A stretch of DNA of 5,921 bases, from positions 1 to 5,921 of the forward strand of contig CAKMPP010000123.1 of the NCBI GenBank assembly GCA_927911475.1, given 5' to 3'. The notes beneath the pieces were generated by a model that was not told the origin of the DNA, did no database searches, and saw nothing but the letters and a program-made list of their open reading frames with translations. Shown here piece after piece: positions 1 through 5,921 of the stretch. Both the position numbers and the translations under genes were made by a program. Every line of letters begins with the position of its first letter. The stretch's first letter is position 1. Source of the DNA: an uncultured Solobacterium sp. GTDB lineage: Bacteria; Bacillota_I; Bacilli_A; Erysipelotrichales; Erysipelotrichaceae.

Positions 1-1
1 C

Positions 2-2290
2 TATAAGAGTGCTGTCATTAACAACCAGGGTAAATTAACCATTAACGGTGGTGAAATTAAGAATGTAAGATCAAACAGTCCAATGGTAGGTATCGTCACA
101 GCAAAGGGTCCTAATGCTGTACTTACAATGAACGGTGGCTCAATTCATGATAACTATATGAGTAACCAGTTTACCAATGTAGTTAAAATTACAGAGGGTG
201 CTTCCTTCTTCATGAATGGAGGAGACATCTCAAATAATACATTAGAACATTCTGGAAGTAGCGGTCTAAATGCGGCGGTTGGTGTTGAAGGTATTAAAGG
301 TACTTCTACGATGGAGATGACCGGTGGTACTATTACAGGAAATACTGCAGAATATGGTGGTATTCTTGTAGGAACATACAGTACAAACTATACAATGCAA
401 ACAACTTCAGCAATGCAGCACACTATTATTCAAAAGGTATTCTCAACCTCAAAGGTGGTACTATCTCTAACAATACAGCAGCTGTTTTAGGTGGTGGTAT
501 TGCGGTAAATGGTACAGGAATATTAACAATGGATGGTGGAACCATCAGTGGTAATAAGGCTCCATTTGGTGGCGGTATTGGTGTTGTTGACTATCTTACT
601 TCAGCTGAAGGTAAGAGATTTGGTGAAGCTCGTTGGAGAGGATTCTTCCCAGCTGCTGCAACAATCAATGGTGGTCTAATCACAGGCAATGAGGCTACTA
701 TGACTGCGGTAACATCTCAAATTACAGATCCTAACGCTGAAAATGGAGTTGGTGGCGGTCTATATGTAGCTTCCAAGGAAGTTTATGTAAATGGTGGCGA
801 GTTTACGAATAACACTGCAGGTAAGCAAGGTGGTGGAATTTATGTAGCATCTGTTCCATATGTATTACATATGGGTAAGACACTTGTTACAGGAAATACA
901 GCTACTAAACTCGGTGGTGGTATGTGGTTATGTCCTACAGGTAGTGCTACAACAGCTGTTACAAATGGTGCATCTTTCTTTGATAACGTAGCTGGTACAG
1001 GTGCTGATAATAATGACACATCAGCAGCTGGTGATGATGTGGCTTCTATCAATAAGCAAGACCCAGCAACACAGACTTTAATTCTTTCTAACAACGGTCT
1101 TGATAACTGGCTAGTACACTGGTATGAAGATGGTAAGATTGATGAAGCTTATTTAGGAAATTCAGATGGTAGTCCTAGATATCCAAGTACAGTGAGTCCT
1201 GTTGTGGATAGAGGAACTCTTGATGGAATCACAGAAAAGATAGCACTAAAAGCAATTGTATCTGATGAAGGTAAGGCTGCAGCTAGAAATGCAGCTGAAG
1301 TTATCGTTACTGGTAACTCTGCACCTCGTGGTGGTGGTATTGGTTCTAATGGTTCAGTAGCATTCGGTACAGATCCAGTTAATTACGATAAGGTAGAACT
1401 TACAGTTTCCAAGAAGTGGGAAGCTACAAACACAAATCATGTAACATCAGTTACTGTTGGATTATTTAGAATTACTAAAGCTAACTTTGATGCAGTTGCA
1501 TTAACAAATGCGGATGGAAGTGCACTTGATATACAAGTATGAGTGAAAGCGAAATCTTCCAGGCAAAGGTTGACAAATTAATGACTTCTGGTGCTAATAC
1601 ATATGCGCAGATTGACCAGGTTGCTTTGAGTAATGCAAACGACTGGAAGTTCAAGTTTGTAGACCTACTCAAGTACGATATGGTAAACGATGCACAGGAT
1701 ACAACAAATCCAAATATCTACTTTACAAGAGAAATGGATACAGACGGAAACTGGGTAGCAAATGAAGCAACTGCTGACTTTGGAACACAGGTAATTAAAG
1801 CAAGTTACAAAGTTACAAAAAACGCCACTGGTGTATATGATCAACTAATTAATAATGAAGTTCTAATTAGAAATATTGAAGTTACTAAGAAGTGGGTTGG
1901 TGGTATTGCAAATCAAGTAGAAGTACAGTTGTACAAGGATGGTGTTGCGGAAGGTGCTCCAGTAACCTTGAATGCCGCAAATAATTGGACAACAACATTT
2001 ACAAATCTTCCTGTAAGAGATGCTGGTAGAAATGTTGATAATCTTTACGAAGTACGTGAAGTTGGTGAATCAGCAAACGTTATCACAATTGATGGTAAGA
2101 AGTATCAAGTTACTTATGGATTGATTGACGCAATGGTAAGATGGAAATTACAAATAAGAAAGAACCTGAACCAACACCAAGTGTTGAAACAGGTGATTCA
2201 AGTAATCTTCCGCTCAATGCATCAATTCTAGTTATGTCATTGTTAGTTGCAGCATATGCAGCTAAAAAGAAGTTGAATTTAAGTAAATAA
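2..2290 (+). CDS. Cell-surface protein with beta-helix repeats, Cna-B domains and sorting signal (5' partial, three frameshifts)
   Basis: This is the C-terminal part, about 760 residues, of a secreted surface protein that was probably anchored to the cell wall. The frame is open from base 2, so the true start lies upstream. In order it holds: repeats with NGG/TGG-x-I-x-(G/N)-N motifs, typical of a parallel beta-helix (to about 1370); a first Cna-B-like domain beginning VELTVSKKW (about 1396-1860); a classical Cna-B domain beginning IEVTKKW (about 1870-2160); a proline-rich spacer; SVETG; a hydrophobic stretch; and a lysine-rich tail. Such proteins usually act in adhesion or as stalks, which is family knowledge. 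Continuity is lost at three places, each costing one base: near 394 (frame 2 to 1), near 1532 (frame 1 to 0) and near 2132 (frame 0 to 2). Adding one A or T to a short run at each place restores smooth reading, for example LDI-TSMSE at 1532 and IDA-NGKMEITN at 2132. It is therefore best read as one gene, either mis-sequenced or recently inactivated. Confidence 0.8.
37..1350 (+). repeat. Degenerate beta-helix repeat region in the surface protein
   Basis: Within the surface protein, a short glycine-rich motif recurs about every 20-40 residues: a hydrophobic strand, then (N/T/D/K)GG, a residue, I, and a GN or NN turn. Copies include LTINGGEI, LTMNGGSIHDN, FFMNGGDISNN, MEMTGGTITGN, LNLKGGTISNN, LTMDGGTISGN, ATINGGLITGN and VYVNGGEFTNN. 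Many are followed by a GGGI or GGGLYV strand. The spacing and the asparagine turns are those of a right-handed parallel beta-helix of the pectate-lyase-like fold. The copies are protein-level repeats and differ in DNA sequence, so they look old and not recently duplicated. Confidence 0.7.
2180..2287 (+). other. C-terminal cell-wall sorting signal with SVETG motif
   Basis: The last 36 residues of the surface protein form a sorting signal. SVETG (bases 2180-2194) is followed by DSSNLP, a hydrophobic stretch of about 14 residues (ASILVMSLLVAAYA) and a basic tail (KKKLNLSK). This layout is that of LPXTG-type sortase substrates, but S-V replaces L-P. The segment lies in frame 2 and is reached only if the third frameshift, near 2132, is bridged. 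Anchoring by a sortase is inferred, since no sortase gene lies in this window. Confidence 0.65.
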
Positions 2291-2304
2291 ATAATTTTAA
2301 AGAG

Positions 2305-2334
2305 GCAGCTATCGTGAATTGATAGCTGCTTTTT
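2305..2334 (+). terminator. Rho-independent terminator after the surface protein gene
   Basis: A perfect 9-bp stem, GCAGCTATC (2305-2313) with GATAGCTGC (2321-2329), closes a 7-base loop and is followed by TTTTT. It begins 14 bases after the stop codon of the surface protein and separates that gene from the regulator promoter. Confidence 0.93.
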
Positions 2335-2348
2335 ATATGAGCATTCCC

Positions 2349-2378
2349 TTTGTAAAATGACACTATGTCATTCATAAT
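2349..2378 (+). promoter_or_regulatory. Putative sigma-A-type promoter of the regulator-transporter operon
   Basis: TTTGTA (2349-2354) and CATAAT (2373-2378) are separated by 18 bases and could be the -35 and -10 elements. The first is a weak match and the second a good one. Position supports the call: it lies between the upstream terminator and the regulator start. The spacer is filled exactly by a 17-bp palindrome, the usual layout of a self-repressed TetR-family gene. Confidence 0.5.
2356..2372 (+). promoter_or_regulatory. Putative TetR-family operator 1 (perfect palindrome)
   Basis: AATGACA-CTA-TGTCATT is a perfect inverted repeat with 7-base arms and a 3-base centre. It sits between the proposed -35 and -10 boxes and directly upstream of a TetR-type gene, so it is probably the binding site of that regulator. 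A bound repressor here would block polymerase. Confidence 0.6.
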
Positions 2379-2383
2379 TGCAT

Positions 2384-2400
2384 TGTGACATAACGTCATT
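2384..2400 (-). promoter_or_regulatory. Putative TetR-family operator 2 (imperfect copy)
   Basis: Read on the minus strand this is AATGACGTTATGTCACA, which matches operator 1 at 13 of 17 positions and keeps the core TGAC-n5-GTCA palindrome. Its centre is 28 bp from that of operator 1. It covers the expected transcription start and would add a second site for the same dimer. Confidence 0.55.
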
Positions 2401-2405
2401 TTTGT

Positions 2406-2413
2406 GGAGGTGA
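2406..2413 (+). promoter_or_regulatory. Ribosome binding site of the regulator
   Basis: GGAGGTGA is an almost ideal Shine-Dalgarno sequence. Its GGAGG core ends eight bases before TTG 2419, which favours that codon over GTG 2414, where only three bases remain. Confidence 0.7.
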
Positions 2414-2418
2414 GTGGA

Positions 2419-2730
2419 TTGGCTAAGATACATATCATCATTAAAAGAAGATAAAAAGGGAAAAGTATTAACGGTCTTGAAGCGTCTATTTCAAAAAAAT
2501 CATTTCAAGAAGTAACAGTTAAAGAAATTGTTGAAGAATTAGATATTGCTAGAGGAAGTTTTTATCAATACTTTGAAGATCTTGAAGATGCATATTTTAC
2601 AGTTTTGGATTCTGAAGTGACTGATATTCATATGTTATTTATGTACATTCTTCATAAGAAGAAAGGGAACTTTGAAGCAACTTTACTAGAGTATGGTGAA
2701 CAGTTATCTAAGATTCTATATCTCACTTAG
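2419..2730 (+). pseudogene. TetR/AcrR-family regulator, frameshifted and truncated
   Basis: This is the N-terminal half of a TetR-family repressor. The DNA-binding domain is clear: SFQEVTVKEIVEELDIARGSFYQYF (positions 2500-2574) contains the helix-turn-helix, and the Gly-Ser-Phe-Tyr-x-Tyr-Phe block is typical of the recognition helix. The frame is intact from about 2470. Upstream the reading breaks up. Adding one base near 2428, near 2441 and near 2470 yields a typical start, MAKNTYHHLKEDKKGKVL, beginning at TTG 2419, eight bases after the strong site GGAGG (2406-2410). GTG 2414 gives a longer open frame needing only one correction, but it sits too close to that site. The protein stops after about 100 residues at TAG 2728, where the family usually has 180-200 residues, so the ligand-binding and dimerisation half is missing. 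What follows is the tail of an oxidoreductase. It is very likely non-functional. Confidence 0.8.
2710..2721 (+). other. Deletion junction between the TetR and oxidoreductase genes
   Basis: The 12 bases AAGATTCTATAT make sense in both genes: as K-I-L-Y of the regulator in frame 1, and (from base 2712) as D-S-I of the oxidoreductase in frame 0. To the left only the regulator frame is sensible, and to the right only the oxidoreductase. The simplest reading is a deletion of roughly 1 kb that joined the genes across short shared sequence. The size is inferred from usual family lengths. Confidence 0.55.
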
Positions 2731-3008
2731 CAGAAGATGGGATTATTTGTTCCTGTGGACAACTAGGTGGACAATGGACTTTGAAAGATTTCGATCCGAT
2801 TATGGAATTGCATAACAATGTTTATCTCACAACATTCTATTCTGGAAATGTTACTACAAGTAAATTACAAGATTTGATCAACTTTGTTGAGAAATACAAT
2901 GTTAATGTACGTCCAGAAAAGATCTTTAAGATTGAACAAATTCAAGAGGCGCATCAGTATTTAGAAAGCAGTCATTCGTTTGGAAAGGTTATTGTAAAAA
3001 TAGGGTAG
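2712..3008 (+). pseudogene. C-terminal remnant of a zinc-type alcohol dehydrogenase / quinone oxidoreductase
   Basis: About 98 residues survive of a protein that is normally 320-340 residues long. Frame 0 reads DSISHLAEDGIICSCGQLGG from base 2712 and then continues QWTLKDFDP. This corresponds to the end of the nucleotide-binding half of medium-chain dehydrogenase/reductases of the quinone-oxidoreductase type. The C-terminal block, with IEQIQEAHQYLESSHSFGKVIV, is the usual ending of that family. The catalytic N-terminal domain and the Rossmann dinucleotide-binding motif are absent. An internal ATG at 2781 would give 75 residues, but it has no ribosome binding site and would not form a domain. 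The stop (3006-3008) is four bases before the ATPase start, so the gene was part of the same operon. Confidence 0.8.
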
Positions 3009-3012
3009 TAAT

Positions 3013-3741
3013 ATGATTGAATATAAAAAATGTTGTTTTGAACTACCAGGAGAATACAGTATTAAAAAATGTAAATTTAAAAATCTTAGATGGTGAATTT
3101 ATGATACTTGTAGGACCTTCTGGTTCAGGAAAAACAACAATGCTAAAGATGATAAATCGATTATTGGAACCATCTGATGGCAACATCTATATGGATGCTA
3201 AGAGAATCAAGGATTATGACTTACGGGAGTTAAGACTTTCTACTGGATATGTTTTACAGCAGATTGCACTATTTCCTAATTTGACGGTTTTAGAAAATAT
3301 CTCTTTAATTCCAGAAATGAAAGGATGGGGTAAAGCAGAGATTACGCAACGTACGGTTGAACTACTAGATAAAGTTGGTTTGAATGCGCAGGAATATATG
3401 CATCGTATGCCAAGTGAATTATCTGGTGGCGAGCAGCAGCGTATTGGAATTGTACGTGCAATGATAGGTCAACCAAAAATATTGTTGATGGATGAACCTT
3501 TCTCAGCTTTAGATGCAATTTCTCGTAAGCAACTGCAAATGTTAACAAAAAAACTGCATGAAGAATTTGGAATGACAACAATCTTTGTGACACATGATAC
3601 GGATGAGGCATTGTTATTGGGTGATCGTATTGCAGTATTACAGAATGGAGAGATATGCCAAGTAGACAAACCAGAGAATATTCTGAAAATCCTGCGAATG
3701 AGTTTGTTTCAAATTTGTTTGGAGGTGTAAGTCATGCATGA
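3013..3741 (+). CDS. egtV: ABC transporter ATPase, EgtV-like (OpuCA/ProV family), two frameshifts
   Basis: This is the ATP-hydrolysing subunit of an importer, working on the inner membrane face with the permease encoded next. The repaired protein has about 242 residues: Walker [10 protein letters not shown] (about 34-42), Q-loop LQQIALFP (about 81-88), signature LSGGEQQR (about 136-143), Walker B ILLMDEP (about 156-162), D-loop SALD and switch histidine in VTHD (about 194). The CBS domains of the osmolyte ATPases OpuCA and ProV are missing. Together with the fused partner, this points to the ergothioneine importer ATPase EgtV. ATG 3013 gives the family-typical start MIEYKNVVLNY only if the run of six A at 3025-3030 is read as five. 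As written, the open frame can start only at TTG 3017. At the 3' end, four A at 3686-3689 should be five. The protein then ends [19 protein letters not shown] at TGA 3739-3741 instead of an unrelated tail ending at 3730. The substrate is inferred from architecture. Confidence 0.82.
3721..3726 (+). promoter_or_regulatory. Ribosome binding site of the permease gene inside the ATPase gene
   Basis: GGAGGT lies seven bases before ATG 3734 and, in the ATPase frame, encodes the two glycines of its LFGGV end. The repaired ATPase gene stops at 3741, so the two genes overlap by eight bases, which suggests coupled translation. Confidence 0.75.
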
Positions 3742-5252
3742 TTTATTAAGTACTTTTCAAGCAAGATTTGCAGAATGGTTGATTGCATTAGGACAACATG
3801 TTCAATTATCTTTACTAAGTTTATTAATTGCGATATTAATTGCAGTTCCACTCGCTATTATTTTAAGCAGCCGTAAGCGTATTGCTGGAGTCGTCTTAAA
3901 TATCGCAGGAATTTTCCAAACAATACCATCTATGGCGTTATTGGGATTATTTATTCCTTTTATGGGGATTGGTACATTACCAGCCTTAACTGCACTCGTT
4001 ATCTATGCAATCTTTCCAATTCTAGAGAATACAATTACAGCGCTAAATGGAATTGACCCAAGTCTAGAGGAAGCGGGAATTGCATTTGGTATGAGCAAGT
4101 TAGAACGTCTTAAGAAGTTTGAATTGCCTCTAGCTATGCCGGTAATTGTGTCTGGTATTCGTACTGCTACAGTTTTGATTATTGGAACAGCTACCCTTGC
4201 AGCACTCGTTGGTGCTGGTGGACTAGGAACCTTTATATTACTAGGGATTGATCGTAGAAATGTGAATTTAATTCTTATAGGTGCAATATCCTCCGCATTT
4301 TTAGCAATTCTATTTAATGGACTATTAAAATGGTTGGAAAAGGCAAAGTTACGTTCCAGCATGATTGCTTTCTTATGTTTGTTGCTAGGATTAGGGGCTT
4401 CATATATTCCTTCACAATTACAAAACAAAACCAATAAACATCTTGTAATTGCAGGGAAGATGGGTCCTGAACCTGAGATACTCATGAATATGTATAAACT
4501 GTTAATTGAAGCGAATACAGATATTACAGTTGAAGTAAAACCCAATTTTGGTAAGACAGATTTCCTTTATCAGGCTTTAAAAAAAAGGTGATATTGATAT
4601 TTATCCTGAGTTTACTGGGACTGTTACAGAAAGTCTATTAAAGGACAAACCAACTGTAAGTAATAATCCTAATGAAGTCTATGAAGCTGCGCGTGATGGA
4701 ATTAAAAAACAGGATAACCTGGTATTATTAAAACCAATGGCATATCAAAATACATATGCACTTGCTGTACCAAAAGCGTTTGCAGAAGAGTATCATCTCA
4801 AGACAATTTCAGATTTAAAACGTGTTGCGGATTTTGTGAAAGCTGGATTTACGTTAGAGTTTAATGATCGTGAAGATGGTAATCGAGGATTACAAGCACT
4901 CTATGGATTATCTTTAAATGTTGCAACAATGGAGCCTGCACTACGATATAGTGCAATTCAATCGGGTGATATTCAATTGACGGAAGTTTATTCTACAGAT
5001 CCTGAGATACAGCGTTATCAGTTACAAATACTAGAAGATGACAAACATCTCTTCCCACCATACCAAGGGGCTCCACTTATGAAGCAGGAACTGTTAGATA
5101 AATATCCTGAGCTAGAACAGATTTTAAATGTACTTGCTGGAAAAATCACAGAAAGTCAAATGAGTGAAATGAATTATCGAGTAGGAATTGAGGGAGAAGC
5201 TGCAGAGACAGTCGCAAAAGAATTCTTGCAATCACAAGGTTTATTAAAGTAA
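3734..5252 (+). CDS. egtU: Fused permease and substrate-binding protein, EgtU-like (OpuCB-OpuCC family), one frameshift
   Basis: Permease and solute-binding protein are joined in one chain of about 505 residues, a length typical of EgtU, the ergothioneine-specific member of the family. Residues 1-200 are the permease, with helices near 23-44, 52-76, 79-98, 137-162 and 178-196. The coupling loop is [21 protein letters not shown] (about 112-132), which docks on the ATPase. A further helix near 208-225 leads to the binding domain, which starts around [16 protein letters not shown] and faces outward. Other family blocks seen are DIYPEFTG, the region of [18 protein letters not shown], and [19 protein letters not shown]. 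Reading stops early at TGA 4589 because a run of eight A (4579-4586) shifts the frame by one. With seven A it continues [15 protein letters not shown] to TAA 5250-5252. The fused form is also known in transporters for choline, betaine and carnitine. Specificity for ergothioneine is therefore probable rather than proven. Confidence 0.82.
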
Positions 5253-5254
5253 TA

Positions 5255-5290
5255 AATAGATGTGGCTATATTAAGGCTACATCTATTTTC
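5255..5290 (+). terminator. Rho-independent terminator after the transporter operon
   Basis: AATAGATGTGGC (5255-5266) pairs with GCTACATCTATT (5276-5287), a 12-bp stem with one G-U pair and a 9-base loop, followed by a short T-rich tail. It starts two bases after the stop codon of the permease/binding-protein gene. The A-rich left arm and T-rich right arm could allow some action in both directions. Confidence 0.85.
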
Positions 5291-5291
5291 A

Positions 5292-5321
5292 TTGTGAATG
5301 ATATGTTTTTAATGTGATATA
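5292..5321 (+). promoter_or_regulatory. Possible weak promoter of the small membrane protein gene
   Basis: TTGTGA (5292-5297) and GATATA (5316-5321), 18 bases apart, resemble -35 and -10 boxes. Several overlapping A/T-rich alternatives such as TATATT (5318-5323) exist. A promoter is expected in this gap because a terminator precedes it, but the exact boxes are uncertain. Confidence 0.3.
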
Positions 5322-5385
5322 TTAGATTATAGTAAAGAATGTACTAATTTAGTATGAATAATTGAAACTCTAGGTAGGAGAGTGT

Positions 5386-5697
5386 ATGGATAATAAAATA
5401 CTGATGATTAAATGGTCGGTTAGGATATCGATTGGAATCGATATATTTCTGGCGATTTGTTTTGTGATTGGTTTTGTTCTTGCATCAATGAAAGTAGGAA
5501 TTGGCTTACTCCTATGGGGTATTATTGTTTTCTGTGGAGTTTATATTCTTGTGATTAGTTTTATATTAAAAATATTTGCAATGATTCTATGTATGCCATT
5601 TGATACGCTAGAGAAACGCAAGTATTTATATTTGGCAGGTAGCTCATTTATTCGGCTATTGTTTATAAGCGGTTTATTTACGGTATTTACTATATAG
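5386..5697 (+). CDS. Small membrane protein of unknown function (three predicted helices)
   Basis: This is a 103-residue, strongly hydrophobic protein that I do not recognise. Three membrane helices are likely: residues about 11-33, about 38-68 (long, with Gly and Trp, perhaps kinked) and about 84-102. Short charged stretches lie between them: a basic N terminus with Lys4, Lys9 and Arg13, and DTLEKRK at about 73-79. The latter is probably a cytoplasmic loop by the positive-inside rule. The start ATG 5386 is well supported by AGGAGA (5376-5381) at normal distance. The gene stands alone between two terminators, so it appears to be a single-gene transcript. No catalytic motif or signal cleavage site is visible. 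It seems intact, unlike the genes before it. Confidence 0.65.
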   Translation: MDNKILMIKWSVRISIGIDIFLAICFVIGFVLASMKVGIGLLLWGIIVFCGVYILVISFILKIFAMILCMPFDTLEKRKYLYLAGSSFIRLLFISGLFTVFTI

Positions 5698-5738
5698 GTA
5701 AAGTGATGACGGAAGTTGGATAAAATAAAATGCATACT

Positions 5739-5763
5739 AAAAAGAGAGATTGTCTCTCTTTTT
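5739..5763. terminator. Bidirectional terminator between convergent genes
   Basis: AAAAAGAGAGA (5739-5749) and TCTCTCTTTTT (5753-5763) form a perfect 11-bp inverted repeat around a 3-base loop, with T runs in either orientation. It lies between the small membrane protein gene and the minus-strand gene and can serve both. Confidence 0.9.
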
Positions 5764-5764
5764 G

Positions 5765-5921
5765 CTAAAGGGTTTCAATGAACTCATCCTCACTTTTACG
5801 TGTTGTGTGTAAGTGAGAAGGTTTTGCATCATCTTCTGGATATCCAACTGGGAAGATTGCGATTAAATTGTAATCATTCATCACGGGGAATACTTCTTTA
5901 ATCTTTTCTGGTTGGAAGTTT
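5765..5921 (-). CDS. Nitroreductase-family protein, C-terminal end (5' part outside the window)
   Basis: The last 52 codons of a minus-strand gene are visible, ending at TAG (5765-5767), one base from the terminator stem. The translation runs NFQPEKIKEVFPVMNDYNL, then IAIFPVGYPEDDAKPS, then HLHTTRKSEDEFIETL. The block hydrophobic-PVGYPxxDAKPS followed by a charged tail is the usual C-terminal end of FMN-dependent nitroreductase-family enzymes, which reduce nitro compounds or quinones with NAD(P)H. The FMN-binding N-terminal part lies beyond the window, so the subfamily and substrate cannot be given. The visible part has no frameshift. The gene converges on the plus-strand genes and is not part of their operon. 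Confidence 0.75.
   Translation of the reverse strand, partial: NFQPEKIKEVFPVMNDYNLIAIFPVGYPEDDAKPSHLHTTRKSEDEFIETL

Noticed and set aside
840..1094. Open frame of 84 codons on the minus strand inside the surface protein
   Set aside because: It is opposite the repeat region and results from its biased codon composition. No start signal or motif supports it.
37..1350. Tandem DNA repeats or a CRISPR-like array in the glycine-rich region
   Set aside because: The periodicity is in the protein motif only. The DNA copies vary in sequence and spacing, and no constant repeat with unique spacers is seen.
390..2140. Programmed ribosomal frameshifting in the surface protein
   Set aside because: There are three separate shifts, without slippery heptamers of the known type or a stable downstream structure. 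Simple run-length changes explain them better.
1539..2231. Possible separate gene starting at ATG 1539
   Set aside because: It has no ribosome binding site, begins in the middle of a Cna-B-like domain and continues the preceding frame after a one-base shift. It is part of the surface protein.
2781..3008. Independent 75-residue gene
   Set aside because: It begins inside the conserved C-terminal part of an oxidoreductase and lacks a start signal. It is treated as the end of a remnant.
3342..3669. Two overlapping minus-strand open frames opposite the ATPase gene
   Set aside because: The plus strand encodes the signature and Walker B motifs here, and the minus-strand products resemble nothing.
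4003..4545. Open frame of 180 codons on the minus strand
   Set aside because: It lies opposite the permease gene, whose plus-strand translation has clear family motifs. The minus-strand product has no recognisable domain and no ribosome binding site, so it is a shadow.
4737..5252. Separate substrate-binding protein gene starting at ATG 4737
   Set aside because: No ribosome binding site or signal peptide is present. The same frame continues upstream to 4587 with family motifs, so it is the end of the fused permease/binding protein.

Overview
The window comes from a low-GC Gram-positive bacterium. The evidence is strong Shine-Dalgarno sites, A/T-rich codon use, a sortase-type surface protein with Cna-B domains, and an ABC transporter of the type found in streptococci and related Firmicutes. 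A member of the Erysipelotrichales or Lactobacillales is plausible, but the sequence alone does not settle this.

Layout. (1) Bases 2-2290, plus strand: the 3' part of a large secreted surface protein. It has a repeat-built beta-helix region, then two Cna-B-type domains, then a C-terminal sorting signal with an unusual SVETG motif. A strong terminator follows. (2) Bases 2349-2400: a promoter overlaid by two 17-bp palindromes that look like TetR-family operators. (3) Bases 2419-3008: a broken TetR-family regulator gene fused by deletion to the last third of a quinone-oxidoreductase-type dehydrogenase gene. (4) Bases 3013-5252: an ATPase gene and a fused permease/substrate-binding gene. In architecture they match the ergothioneine importer EgtV-EgtU, a relative of the OpuC/ProU osmolyte importers. 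A terminator follows. (5) Bases 5386-5697: a small three-helix membrane protein of unknown role. (6) A bidirectional terminator. (7) Bases 5765-5921, minus strand: the 3' end of a nitroreductase-family gene.

How the genes work together. The remnants of regulator and oxidoreductase, the ATPase and the permease run in one direction with almost no gaps. They are probably transcribed from the operator-covered promoter. The regulator has lost its ligand-binding half, so the transporter may no longer be repressed.

The most striking property of the window is a series of about nine single-base indels, most of them in short A or T runs. They break the surface protein, the regulator, the ATPase and the permease, yet the protein sequence resumes immediately in another frame. 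Homopolymer-length error in the sequence is the simplest explanation. Recent gene decay is the alternative. I describe each of these genes as one interrupted gene rather than as separate short genes. I saw no RNA gene, insertion sequence, CRISPR array or clearly new system.
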